From Syntrophobacteraceae bacterium (GTDB lineage: Bacteria; Desulfobacterota; Syntrophobacteria; Syntrophobacterales; Syntrophobacteraceae): a stretch of DNA of 64,000 nt. The stretch is from the NCBI GenBank assembly GCA_031292215.1, contig JARLHO010000071.1, positions 21,232-85,231 on the forward strand, read 5' to 3'. The position numbers and the translations under genes are program-made. Shown here one piece after another: positions 17,440-26,070 of this stretch. The stretch's first letter is position 1; each line of letters starts with the position of its first letter. The notes beneath the pieces were generated by a model. The model did no database searches. It worked only from the letters and a program-made list of their open reading frames with translations, and was not told the DNA's origin.

Positions 17440-17732
17440 CTTACGCGATCCTGTTTTTCCATGCGGGTCATTTTGCCGGCGGAAAAAGAGTAAATCCCCC
17501 CACCCCCCTTGAAGCCCTTGAAGGGGGGCGATCGAGCCAAGCCGAAGCAGTAGACGAGATAATTTCCACCCTAGTTAAAAACATACTGTCTATGAAGTCG
17601 CAAAATACATATTTTCCCTTATTCACTTTTTCCCGGCCCTGGCTATATTTAAGCAGCTTAGCTATACCATCTCATGTTTCTCTCTTGGAAAGCCAGGTCC
17701 CTCCCACCTGGCTTTTCTCTTTTCAAATCCCG
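17440..17732. other. Intergenic region with repeat copy D
   Basis: Holds the short repeat copy at 17490-17544 and an A+T-rich stretch (17570-17680). No gene recognised. A short rightward frame starting at 17592 runs antisense into yjbQ and is not convincing. Confidence 0.5.
17490..17544 (+). repeat. Composite intergenic repeat, short copy D
   Basis: AAATCCCCCCACCCCCCTT, a short spacer, and AAGGGGGGCGATCGAGCCAAG match the first block of the repeat family at 9728, 30935 and 44921. The C-run and G-run can pair to form a hairpin downstream of the yjbQ-side intergenic space. The CTCCGCTAAGGGGTAAGTG block of the longer copies is missing. Confidence 0.7.
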
Positions 17733-18137
17733 TCAGGCGCCCCGCTCGCCCGTAAATTGGACGCGGATCGTGCGCGTCCTTGGGCCGTCGAACTCCAAAA
17801 GAAATACCCTCTGCCAGGTCCCAAGGACCAGTTCTCCCGAATCGACGATCGCCTGCGCGCTCTCTCCGGCCAGGACCGCCTTGATGTGGGCCGCCGAATT
17901 TCCCTCCGCGTGCTTGTAGCCGCCCTGCCAGGGAACCAATGTGTCGAGCGTTTCCAAAAGATCGTCCATGACACTCTTATCGGCCCCTTCATTAATCGTT
18001 ACGGCGGCGGTGGTGTGAGAGACGTAGATCAGGCAGACGCCGTTTAGAGCCGATATCTCTTTCAATGCGGCGGCTATGCGCTCGGTTATGTCAACCGCGC
18101 AGCAGTGGGCCGCAGTCTTTATCTGGAAAGTCTTCAT
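17733..18137 (-). CDS. yjbQ: YjbQ/UPF0047 family protein
   Basis: A 134-residue single-domain protein with the family signatures VSHTTAAVTINEGAD, the central GNSAAHIKA with its conserved His, and the C-terminal LGTWQRVFLLEFDGPRTR. The family (UPF0047) has been linked to a weak thiamine-phosphate-synthase activity, but its true role is unsettled. It follows the unknown 406-residue gene with a 12-bp gap, suggesting one transcript. Confidence 0.92.
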   Translation of the reverse strand: MKTFQIKTAAHCCAVDITERIAAALKEISALNGVCLIYVSHTTAAVTINEGADKSVMDDLLETLDTLVPWQGGYKHAEGNSAAHIKAVLAGESAQAIVDSGELVLGTWQRVFLLEFDGPRTRTIRVQFTGERGA

Positions 18138-18149
18138 CCCTTTTTCCGT

Positions 18150-19370
18150 TCAGGGCAGGATGATCCCCGATTCCGTCCGATGCTCGGGCTCCGCAGCCTT
18201 TTGGGTTTCCTGGAAATCCTCCTGCCAGTAAAAATTCATCGAATCCATTATAAGGCGGGAGACGACCGGATTTTTTCCGGAAGAGGACTCCCCGCCGAGG
18301 TCTGTTGCAATTCCCCATGCCCAGCGCGCCCGGACTTCCTCCCCCATGAGCTTTAAGGCCATCGCCTGCTCTTCGAAAAATCTTGTGAAAAGGCGCCGCT
18401 TGGCTCCCGCGCACAAAACCTCACCCGCATTTTCGATCACCTCCAGCCGCCGCTCCGCCTGGACCTCCCGGGGCACCACCAGAAAAGGGCTGCCAAGCCC
18501 CTTTAGCTTCTCGTGGAAGGGCGCCAGTTCGTCTTTGCCAAATCTTAGCCAGGAAAGGTCCATATCCTCGAGCAATCGCGAGATATCGATTTGGGTAAAT
18601 AATTGCTCCGGATGCTCTATTTCCTCCATCAGCTCGTAGACATACGGTCTTACATCCGGTTCATGATATCTCGCAAAAATCGCGCGTCCGCGCTCGAGTT
18701 GGCCGTAGGACCCCTTGCCGGTCCAAAAATCGACCATTTCGAAAAAGAGCCTCGCGGCGTGCCGGATCGGAACCTCGACGCCTCTTCGGGGCCCAAGCCC
18801 CGAGACTTGCTGCAGGTAGTCTTTGTAGAGCTTTTGCGTGGCCGATTCGGCGACCCGCACGTTAAAGCCCGAAAAATCGTCTTCAAAAAATGCGGTTACA
18901 AGCGCAGTGTTCCCGCTGGAGGCCTCCGGAACCAGGGCCGAGACGATCCACATGGCCCCCTGGACCTGGAAGAGATGAGCGATGGCTTTTCTATGCTCGC
19001 CCCGGATGAGAACGACCTTTTCCGGCGAGGAGGCGCCCTTCTCGGATGTAAAGCCCTTTTGCGAAAAGCGATATCCCGCCTGTTTGGCGTTTTTTCTGTA
19101 AGGAGATGCCTCCAAAATCTTTTCCAGGGCCTCGAAGGTCCTAAAGCCGATCGGGTTCGGATTGCGGCTCAACCGGTCGACAAGGGCTGCGGCAAGGCCC
19201 AGCCGATCGCCAACAGATTTGCAAAGGGATTTGAGGTACCCCTCGAAACTCTCGCCTTCAGGGTCCTGAACGGCCAGACGGTCGAAAATCATTTCCAACT
19301 CGCCGGTTTCTTCCAGGGTGAGCAGGGGTTGATCTTTCCCTTTCTTGGTTGCTGCTTGCTTCTTGCTCAT
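18150..19370 (-). CDS. Conserved-type hypothetical protein, 406 residues
   Basis: I do not recognise this protein. It begins with a Lys/Gln-rich tail (MSKKQAATKKGKDQ), has no signal peptide or membrane segment, and appears to be alpha/beta with a helical second half (LFFEMVDFWTGKGSYGQLERG, then EEIEHPEQLFTQIDISRLLEDMDLSW). There is no evident catalytic motif. Codon use and length argue it is a real gene. It is upstream of yjbQ on the same strand with a 12-bp gap, and downstream of the terminator that ends the selenoprotein transcript. Confidence 0.75.
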   Translation of the reverse strand: MSKKQAATKKGKDQPLLTLEETGELEMIFDRLAVQDPEGESFEGYLKSLCKSVGDRLGLAAALVDRLSRNPNPIGFRTFEALEKILEASPYRKNAKQAGYRFSQKGFTSEKGASSPEKVVLIRGEHRKAIAHLFQVQGAMWIVSALVPEASSGNTALVTAFFEDDFSGFNVRVAESATQKLYKDYLQQVSGLGPRRGVEVPIRHAARLFFEMVDFWTGKGSYGQLERGRAIFARYHEPDVRPYVYELMEEIEHPEQLFTQIDISRLLEDMDLSWLRFGKDELAPFHEKLKGLGSPFLVVPREVQAERRLEVIENAGEVLCAGAKRRLFTRFFEEQAMALKLMGEEVRARWAWGIATDLGGESSSGKNPVVSRLIMDSMNFYWQEDFQETQKAAEPEHRTESGIILP

Positions 19371-19467
19371 ATTTCCTCGACTGTCGGATGGCGCAAAGCG
19401 GAATTAAAAATCCGTCCGCTCCGGCCGGGATTGTAACACCGGGGAGCTTCCCCTAAGGCCGCTGAAA

Positions 19468-19516
19468 TAAAAAAAGCCCCATTCACACGCAGGTAAGAGT
19501 GATTCTGGGGCTTTCG
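19468..19516 (-). terminator. Rho-independent terminator after the HdrD-like selenoprotein gene
   Basis: On the minus strand GAAAGCCCCAGAATCAC ... GTGTGAATGGGGCTTT forms a long stem (AAAGCCCC pairs with GGGGCTTT, extended by an imperfect inner stem) followed directly by a T-run (TTTTTTT). It sits 21 bp after the stop codon at 19537 and could also work for rightward transcripts because the left flank is A-rich. Confidence 0.85.
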
Positions 19517-19536
19517 AACGGAGTTGGAAACTCTAT

Positions 19537-20763
19537 TTATTCGTCTTCGGGTTCCACCTCGCGCGGCTCAATGATCAAAGAGTCGGCTACAAGCTCCCAG
19601 AGATACTTTACCTCAAGATACATCATGTCGTATTCTTTTCGCAGGCTCTTCATGATCTGGTCGCGACAGTTGTGACAGGGAGCGATAAGCATCTTCGCCC
19701 CGGTATCCTTAATCTGTTTGGCCTTGACCCGACCATAGAAGATACGCTCCTCGGAATAGGGAGAAGCCCATGCTCCACCGCCCGCGCCGCAGCAGAAATT
19801 GTTGGCCCGGTTGGGGTACATGTCGACAAAATCTTCGCAACACTGCTGCGTAATCCACCTGGGTTCCTCGTAGTATCCATGGCCGAAGGTGCGCTCACCC
19901 TTGCGGGCGTAATTACACGGGTCATGGTAGGTGGTCAGATGCGTATGCACCGATTTATCGAGCTTAATGCGCCCCTCTTCAATATATTGCTTCAGAAGGT
20001 CGTGCACCGAGAGGAACTTGATGTTTTCACCGGCAAACCACTTTTGCAGACCAAGCCTGGTCGCATAGTAGGCGTGACCTCATTCGGGTAGCAGTAGATA
20101 CTCGCATTCGAGTTTTTTGTAGTTCTCGACGATCCTGCCGACAATTTCCTTCATCGATTCGTCGTCGCCGGTAAAAAGACCCCAGTTGACCCCTTCCCAG
20201 TTCTCGGAAGTCGTGGTCCAGGATTCATTGGCAGCGTAGAGAATCTTCCACCAGTACTTCATGTCGTCGGGTTCGCCGAAGGGCTCTTTGGAATTGACCG
20301 TAATAAGGATTTTGGCGCCTTTTTTGTCAACCGGTACGGTGAAGCCGGGGAGTTCCTCGGAAAGTTCGGCCGCCAGGTCCTCTAGGAGGAACAGGAAGTC
20401 ATCCTTGGGGATACCGACGTTGTTTCCGGTCTTGAGGCACATCGCAACACCCTTGTGCAAAACACCGGGCACTTTGTCCCTGGCCCGCTTGCCGCGAGCA
20501 GACCGAAGCATCGCGAGGATATCGACGCCCATCGGGCAGGCATACTCGCACCGTCCGCACAATGTACATACCCATGGAAATCTCGAATCGACCAGTTCCT
20601 GTTCGAGTCCGAGCACGACCATTCGCACAGCTTTGCGCACATCCATGTCGTCGACGCCCGTGACCGGGCACCCGCCGGCGCAAGTTCCGCAGGTCAGACA
20701 CAGATCTGCGAACTGGGTCGCGAGCTTATGCTTTTCACGCTTTGACAATACCAACGGATCCAT
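19537..20763 (-). CDS. HdrD/GlpC-like (Fe-S)-binding selenoprotein candidate, read through TGA
   Basis: Two adjacent open frames are in the same frame and separated only by a TGA at 20082-20080; read as selenocysteine (Sec228) they give one 408-residue protein. Start at 20763 is set by AGGAGA before ATG. Residues 22-33 (CLTCGTCAGGCP) and 66-77 (CTLCGRCEYACP) are two 4Fe-4S ferredoxin motifs. The first CCG-type domain ends in LLPE-U-GHAYYATR, where relatives have PECGHA with cysteine. The second CCG domain is intact: HDPCNYARKG, NNFCCGAGGG, APCHNCRDQI. Such proteins carry electrons or reduce disulfides alongside menaquinone- or heterodisulfide-linked complexes. Homology continues straight through the TGA, and a hairpin follows it. 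The gene ends at a strong terminator. Sec at this site is inferred from sequence; a sequencing error or pseudogene is the alternative. Confidence 0.85.
20049..20082 (-). promoter_or_regulatory. TGA(Sec) codon with candidate bacterial SECIS hairpin
   Basis: The in-frame TGA is at 20082-20080. Seventeen bases after it, GACCA (20062-20058), loop GGCT, TGGTC (20053-20049) make a perfect five-pair stem with a four-base loop that begins with G. Bacterial SECIS elements lie in this distance range downstream of UGA within the coding frame, with a G in the apical loop. The lower stem is weak (CAC/GTG partial). Confidence 0.6.
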
Positions 20764-20946
20764 TATTCTTCTCCTGTCTCCAATCCATGCCCCCTGCGCG
20801 GGGAACAGCTCTTTCCTTGACGCGGGAAGTTTTTTCACAAACGAAGGGGTACGAAGCTAAAATTAATGATCGCAGTTTTTCTTCATAACCCGAATAGAGC
20901 GCAAATGCAATCCCATTCTCGCACCTATTCGGCCGCCAAATCGCGA

Positions 20947-22164
20947 TCATCCGAGCGTCTTAACAGCCTGCCCGACCAGTTTGGCGATTTGGATCTTTTG
21001 GGGGCACAGCCGCTCGGCGCCGGAAAAATCGATCGTTTCGAGCTTTTCGCGCACCTCGCCGGGAATCGCGGCAAAGCAGGCCCTTGCGTAGTCAACCTCG
21101 CCATAGCTGTTATAGTACATCAAAAAGCGCATTATGTCACCAACCGGCGCGGCCTGCCCGATCTCCCGCTCGCAGATGCTCGTGCACCCCGCGCAGTAGC
21201 CCGCGGAGGTCTCCAGGGCGAAAACGTCCATGAGAGCCCGCTCTGCGGACGTAAGCCTGGTTTTGTCCATTGCTGCGGCCACATTGGACATCAGAATCGT
21301 CATATTGGGCATCTGTGAGCAGATGGAGGCAATGTTTGGTTCCTCCCATACCGCTTTTAGTTTGGCCTGGGCGTCGGTGAACCCCCGTTTTATAAATCGG
21401 GAGGCAAGTTCCAGTTCCGCTTCCGAATCGACTGCGACCGACCCCTTGCCCTGGGTCTTCATTGCCGTTAGCCCTATGCCCGCCTTGGCGCACGCATCCA
21501 CCGCCCGGCGCATTTTATCGGTGCGCATCAACCGGAAGTCGTAGCGGAGCATGATCCCGTCTATCCAGCCAAGCTTTGAGGCGGCAAGAAGCATATCCTC
21601 CATATTGTTGTGGGCGCTAAAGCCGATGAACTTGATCTTCCCCCGGGATTTGGCTTTTTCCGCCCAGGCCCGGATATCTTTTCCGAGCAGGCTCGGGGTG
21701 TTTATTCCGTGCAAAAAATACAAATCGATGTATTTGGCGTTGGTTCTTTGGAGCGACTGGTCAAGGTATTGCGAAAGGCCGTCAGGGTCATACTTTGTCG
21801 ATTTGGTGACCAGAAAGATGTCCTTTCGGATTTTCGGATATTTTTGCAGAAACTGTCCGATCCCTATCTCGGAGTTTCCCCCTTCGTAGGTTTCGGCCGT
21901 GTCCCAGTAGGTTACGCCCCACCGCAGGGCCTGTTTCAAAAGCAGATGATTGGTCCGGATATCAAACATTCCGCCCAGCCCAAGGCAGGAAACCTTCACA
22001 CCCGTTTTGCCAAAGGTCCTTACCGGGATCGGAACAGCCGTGGAACTATTCGTTTCGCCTTGAGCCTCGGCGGCCTCGAGTCCGGGAAGAAAAACCGAGC
22101 CTGCGCCCAGCGCGCCTGCAATCTTGAAAAAATTTCGACGGGAACAGCCTTCGTTATCCGACAT
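20947..22164 (-). CDS. Tat-exported aldo/keto reductase with C-terminal Cys cluster
   Basis: Read from the ATG at 22164 (AAGGAG site) this is 405 residues. The N-terminus has a twin-arginine signal (SRRNFFKIAGALGAG, residues 8-22), so export across the membrane in folded form is expected. The aldo/keto reductase barrel shows the catalytic set: Asp and Tyr in YWDTAETYEGG, Lys in FLVTKSTKY, His in YFLHGI. The C-terminal SAGYCAGCTSICE resembles the ferredoxin-like domain found in Fe-S aldo/keto reductases, here reduced to three closely spaced cysteines. The physiological substrate is unknown. It lies 88 bp downstream of the polyferredoxin gene on the same strand and likely belongs to that electron-transfer group. 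Confidence 0.85.
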   Translation of the reverse strand: MSDNEGCSRRNFFKIAGALGAGSVFLPGLEAAEAQGETNSSTAVPIPVRTFGKTGVKVSCLGLGGMFDIRTNHLLLKQALRWGVTYWDTAETYEGGNSEIGIGQFLQKYPKIRKDIFLVTKSTKYDPDGLSQYLDQSLQRTNAKYIDLYFLHGINTPSLLGKDIRAWAEKAKSRGKIKFIGFSAHNNMEDMLLAASKLGWIDGIMLRYDFRLMRTDKMRRAVDACAKAGIGLTAMKTQGKGSVAVDSEAELELASRFIKRGFTDAQAKLKAVWEEPNIASICSQMPNMTILMSNVAAAMDKTRLTSAERALMDVFALETSAGYCAGCTSICEREIGQAAPVGDIMRFLMYYNSYGEVDYARACFAAIPGEVREKLETIDFSGAERLCPQKIQIAKLVGQAVKTLG

Positions 22165-22252
22165 CGCATCTCTCCTTTTCGAACGGGCTGGAACCAAAGA
22201 TTGTTTACGGGCTTGTCCGAGCCGAATGCAACCGCAAAGGTTTCCTCTACGC

Positions 22253-24025
22253 TCAAGCCCTAAGCAAAAGTGAATGTTTTCTGCTTCTCGATTCCCCTTC
22301 GGCGCTCACCCGGATGGCCCTGCGGCCGCTTACCGGGCATTCGTGTTCGCAGACACCGCAGCCGGTGCACCTCTTGGGGTCCACCACCGGGGCCTGGAGC
22401 CGGATTTGCACCGTAAACTTTTGGCCTGCGGAGGCTCTTAGCTCGGGCGAAAACCCCGATTCAAATGTTATCGAGTCGCCCGAGTTGGAAACGATCCGCC
22501 TTCTATCCGCCACGCCTCCCGCTTGGAGCGCGATAAAAAAGTCCCCCGTATCCAGGCGGTGAGCCTTTACGGGCGCGGAAAGGCAAGCAGTGGTTCCCGA
22601 AAGACTTGCGACCGCGAGCCTTCCGTCTCGCACCTCGGGAAAACTCTCCTTTACAAATATCGCCTTGGGGCTAACCGGGCAGTTTTCCTGGCAGACGATG
22701 CACGGCTTATCCATTGCCCAGGGAAGACAGCGGCCTCGATCGACAAAAGCTGTGCCGATCCGAAGAGGGCCGTCCCCCCGAAAAGACCCCAGTCCCAGCT
22801 TTTCATCGAGCGACAACGGTCTTATGGCCGCGGTCGGGCATAGTTTACCGCAGGCGGTGCACTCCTTCTGGCAGCCGCTCGTTCCCGCCCGCATGTTCAA
22901 GGCCGGGGTCCACAGCCCCTCGATCCCCTCTTTTATCGTAGCGGGTTGTATGACGTTGGTGGGGCAGACTCGCGCGCATTGGCCGCACCGGATGCAACGG
23001 TCAAGAAAATCGGGTTCGGAAAGCGCCCCCGGCGGGCGAATGAGAGCCGGATCGTAGTTTTTGCCAAGTCTTCCGTCGAGCCTTAGCATGGGGACGGCAG
23101 CCATTGCGCAGATGGCGGTCGTCACAAATTCCCGCTTGGACAGATCCGGTGCGAGGGTCTCCCCGCAAAGCGATCGAAACGGGTTGTAGCCCATGAGGTT
23201 GTCGCAGCAGGTGTCAAGGCAGTTCATGCACAGCACGCACTCGGAAATCCTTATGGCCCCCGCCGGGTCGCAGGCGCCTTCGCACCGGCTGTTGCAAAGG
23301 CCGCACTGGCTGCATTTCCCGCTCTTTTTCCCGGGCCGCCACAGGGCATATCTGCCCAAAAGGCCGAACAGGGCGCCAAGAGGGCATACGAACCGGCAGT
23401 AAAACCGGGGAATCGCAAGGTTTAGAAGAAGCGCTCCCAAAAATAGGGCGCCACTTAGCCAGGCCCCGTCGTAATGTCTTTGGGAAGCGCTCACCATGCG
23501 AAGCGATGAGTCTGCCAGGGGCAGGAGCAACAAATTTACCGAGCGGTACACAAGAGGGATTGGATCCAAAAAACCGGTAAGAAGCGATGAGGAAGCTACG
23601 CTGTCGAGTTTAAAAAAGTATCCCCCAACCGCTGCGACCAGCAAAAACAGGAGCACATAATATTTACTTCTCTGGGCGCCCCGGTAACGGTTCACCTCGA
23701 TTCTTTCCCGCACGCTCCTCGCCCGGGAACCGATCCAGCCAACGAGGTGATGGAGCGCGCCAAACGGGCAGACCCAGCCGCAGAAAAACCTTCCAAGAAG
23801 CGCGGTGATCGCCACTGTTACAACGGCCCAGAGCAGCCCGGCATAAAGGGTACGGGTCGTAGCGATCGAGCCCAGCGCAACGAGCGGGTCAAGCTGGAGA
23901 AACCAGTTTACCGGCCAGCCCCGCAACCGCCAAAACGACTCCCCAAGGGTCGCGCAAAGGCAAAACCACAAGAACAGGGCAAGGAAAAAGGCCTGGTTTA
24001 TTCGTCGGACGATTGTAATCCTCAT
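22253..24025 (-). CDS. Membrane polyferredoxin, NapH-NapG-like fusion
   Basis: A 590-residue membrane iron-sulfur protein. Residues 1-230 have several transmembrane segments and two NapH-type motifs, FFCGWVCPFGALHH and FYCRFVCPLGALFG. Two ferredoxin clusters follow (CSQCGLCNSRC, CVLCMNCLDTCC). Near residue 295 a Tat-like remnant (LSKREFVTTAICAMA) precedes a NapG-like half: IRPPGALSEPDFLDRCIRCGQCARVCPT, CTACGKLCPTAAI, CIVCQENCP and the final CTGCGVCEHECPVSGRRAI. NapH and NapG feed electrons to periplasmic reductases; here they appear joined in one chain. The start overlaps closely the end of the DUF362 gene (8-bp gap). Confidence 0.85.
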   Translation of the reverse strand: MRITIVRRINQAFFLALFLWFCLCATLGESFWRLRGWPVNWFLQLDPLVALGSIATTRTLYAGLLWAVVTVAITALLGRFFCGWVCPFGALHHLVGWIGSRARSVRERIEVNRYRGAQRSKYYVLLFLLVAAVGGYFFKLDSVASSSLLTGFLDPIPLVYRSVNLLLLPLADSSLRMVSASQRHYDGAWLSGALFLGALLLNLAIPRFYCRFVCPLGALFGLLGRYALWRPGKKSGKCSQCGLCNSRCEGACDPAGAIRISECVLCMNCLDTCCDNLMGYNPFRSLCGETLAPDLSKREFVTTAICAMAAVPMLRLDGRLGKNYDPALIRPPGALSEPDFLDRCIRCGQCARVCPTNVIQPATIKEGIEGLWTPALNMRAGTSGCQKECTACGKLCPTAAIRPLSLDEKLGLGSFRGDGPLRIGTAFVDRGRCLPWAMDKPCIVCQENCPVSPKAIFVKESFPEVRDGRLAVASLSGTTACLSAPVKAHRLDTGDFFIALQAGGVADRRRIVSNSGDSITFESGFSPELRASAGQKFTVQIRLQAPVVDPKRCTGCGVCEHECPVSGRRAIRVSAEGESRSRKHSLLLRA

Positions 24026-24032
24026 CTGATTT

Positions 24033-25037
24033 TCACCCTATGGATACGCGGTATGGTTTTAGCGATTCGAAATCCGCTGTCCCGACCCCCGCCCGTTCGG
24101 CCTGCATTATAAATGGCAAATCCTTGGCCGTTTTCCCCAAAAGGCGCGCGCCCGCGGAATCTGCTGCGACCTGGTCTGTGCTTGCTATCATCGTCTCGGT
24201 CTTTTTGAGATCGGATAGGGACCCGCCGGTCGGCCCGTTGGACACCATGGTGAATGTGCCGTCCAGGATGACTAAAGTGGGCTTTATCATGAGAGCCAGA
24301 TCTTTTATGAAAGTGTGTATATTCTGGTGGAAGATGTTTCGCCTGCCGCCGATAAATCCGTACCAGTTCTTCATGGCCATCGAAGCGCCGCTCCGGTGGT
24401 GATCCTTTACAGGGCAGATCCCGATAAGCTTTGTGACCCCCGTAAATGCGCCGGTAAAAACCGGCCAGTCCCGGATAAGGCTCGAACCCGGGGCCGTAAA
24501 CTCCGTAAATAACGATTCCCGGGGCAAAATCAACTCGGCCCCCGAGCTCCGCGCCGCCTCCCCGATTCCGCTAAGCGAAAAACAGCTCTCCGGGTCGTTT
24601 ATCGGGTTATCGGTTACGGCTACCGATGCGGCGCCGGCGCGAAAGCACAACCGCGTCACCTCGGCTACCAACTCCGGACTTGTCGTAGCACACAGGGAGG
24701 GCGGGGAAGCGAATGCGCAGTTGACCTTCATGAGGACCCGGTCTCCCTTTTTTATGAAACTACCCATGCCGCCCAGCGCCTCTATCGCGCCGTCAATGGC
24801 CTTAATTCTGCCGCCCCCCGTGGCTATCGCAATCTTTTTTCCAACACCCGGCACGATAAAATCGGGCAGGACCCCCGGGGGCTTTTCCGCCGAAGCGCGA
24901 GGGCCAAAAGGGTCGTGCAGAAAATAGCCAACCCCGGCGGCAACTCCTACGGTCGCCCCGGCTTTTGCCAGCCGGATCAAAAAATCGCGCCTGTCCATCC
25001 CGGGTTGTCCGGGCCGCTCTTTTCCCATCTTTTTCAT
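24033..25037 (-). CDS. Tat-exported DUF362 domain protein
   Basis: A 334-residue protein with a twin-arginine signal (MDRRDFLIRLAKAGATVG, residues 14-31) and a DUF362 body (KGDRVLMKVNCAFASPPSLCATTSPELVAEV, VTDNPIND, MKNWYGFIGGRRNIFHQNIHTFIKDL, LVILDGTFTMVSNGPTGG). DUF362 proteins are often encoded beside ferredoxins, sometimes fused to them, and their activity is unknown. The start ATG overlaps the stop TGA of the upstream gene (ATGA), so translation is coupled. Confidence 0.88.
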   Translation of the reverse strand: MKKMGKERPGQPGMDRRDFLIRLAKAGATVGVAAGVGYFLHDPFGPRASAEKPPGVLPDFIVPGVGKKIAIATGGGRIKAIDGAIEALGGMGSFIKKGDRVLMKVNCAFASPPSLCATTSPELVAEVTRLCFRAGAASVAVTDNPINDPESCFSLSGIGEAARSSGAELILPRESLFTEFTAPGSSLIRDWPVFTGAFTGVTKLIGICPVKDHHRSGASMAMKNWYGFIGGRRNIFHQNIHTFIKDLALMIKPTLVILDGTFTMVSNGPTGGSLSDLKKTETMIASTDQVAADSAGARLLGKTAKDLPFIMQAERAGVGTADFESLKPYRVSIG

Positions 25038-26008
25038 CGCACCACCTCGGATATCTTGCGGTAGACCCGCAAGGCGACATCTTTTGCGCTTTCAAGCTTA
25101 TCGACTTCGTGGGCGCCGGCAAAAAAAGCCCCCCTGTGCATGACCACTTCATAGGTATCGAACACCTTGTATATTTTGGCGCCGGGGGCGTCAATCATTT
25201 CACCGGCCGCCACTCCTCCGTTTTCCAGGAGAAACTTCCCGTAGGCTGCGGCAATATCTTCTGCTTCCTTCGGGCTCTTTCGCCGGGAAATAAAGGCGGT
25301 GACCTGGCAGCCCCGATCGGTGTATACGGCGGTATAAACCCGATCCAGGCCGCTCATGGAGAAAACATCCTTCATGTGGAGCGAAATGGTCGAGCGGTCC
25401 AGAAATTTATGCGGAAAAAAAGACTCGATCGTAAGTCCCCCGGAGCGGGGTTGACCTTTTACGAGGTTTATCGCCAAAATCTTCATGTCGCCCATAAGGC
25501 CCGGGGCAGACGAGGTGATTTCGAAATATTTTGGTCCTGCTGCAAAAAAGATCGCATCGGCTGTGCGGTAGGCGGAGTCGCCCCCACCGCTCGACGCAAG
25601 GTTTAGCGGCTTGGAATCTTTTCGCTTTTGGAGGCTGTAGACCGAAAAGGCGCCGGCCGAATCCCGCATCTGGTAGACGCTTAGTTCGATCCAGCTTTTC
25701 GCATCGGTTTTTTTGGCAAACCGCCTGACGGTGAGTTCTACGAATCCGGTCGAAAGATAGAGATCGGCTTTGCCGTCGATCTTATCGGACAGGGTCCCGG
25801 GATCGAAAGTCTCCTCGCGGCCAAAGGGGGCAAGATCGGCTGGAAGGTTTGCCGCAACACCCAACGGAACCCCCGAGACACCGGGGCCTCTCCCGGATGC
25901 GGATTTTGGGGGATTTGCGCCATACCAATACACCCCGCCCGCTATTACTGCCAATAGAGTCAGTAGGAAGACCCCGATACAGGTTTCCAATACGCCCGCT
26001 CGCCGCAT
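25034..26008 (-). CDS. Membrane-anchored DUF6599-like protein
   Basis: Read from the ATG at 26008, which has AGGAGG just upstream. The 324-residue protein has an N-terminal membrane anchor (CIGVFLLTLLAVIAGGVYWYG, about 9-29) and a beta-rich periplasmic body with two similar halves: VELTVRRFAKKTDAKSWIELSVYQM near 90 and RVYTAVYTDRGCQVTAFISRRK near 235. The pattern matches the uncharacterised DUF6599-type proteins that accompany DUF362 genes in anaerobic Deltaproteobacteria-like organisms; the family name is from memory and should be checked. It is the first gene of the leftward operon DUF6599 - DUF362 - NapH/G fusion. Confidence 0.7.
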   Translation of the reverse strand: MRRAGVLETCIGVFLLTLLAVIAGGVYWYGANPPKSASGRGPGVSGVPLGVAANLPADLAPFGREETFDPGTLSDKIDGKADLYLSTGFVELTVRRFAKKTDAKSWIELSVYQMRDSAGAFSVYSLQKRKDSKPLNLASSGGGDSAYRTADAIFFAAGPKYFEITSSAPGLMGDMKILAINLVKGQPRSGGLTIESFFPHKFLDRSTISLHMKDVFSMSGLDRVYTAVYTDRGCQVTAFISRRKSPKEAEDIAAAYGKFLLENGGVAAGEMIDAPGAKIYKVFDTYEVVMHRGAFFAGAHEVDKLESAKDVALRVYRKISEVVR

Positions 26009-26070
26009 CACGCCTCCTGTGTGGCCGGTTGGCTAAATATAGCAAGCGGGAAGAGAGCAAACAAGGACCG

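Noticed and set aside
18603..19436. 277-residue rightward frame over the 406-residue unknown gene
   Set aside because: The leftward frame has a better start, operon position and more protein-like composition.
19537..20007. Separate small CCG-domain gene starting at GTG 20007
   Set aside because: It lacks its own ribosome site, and the 24 codons between it and the TGA continue the family homology in frame, so one selenoprotein is a better explanation.
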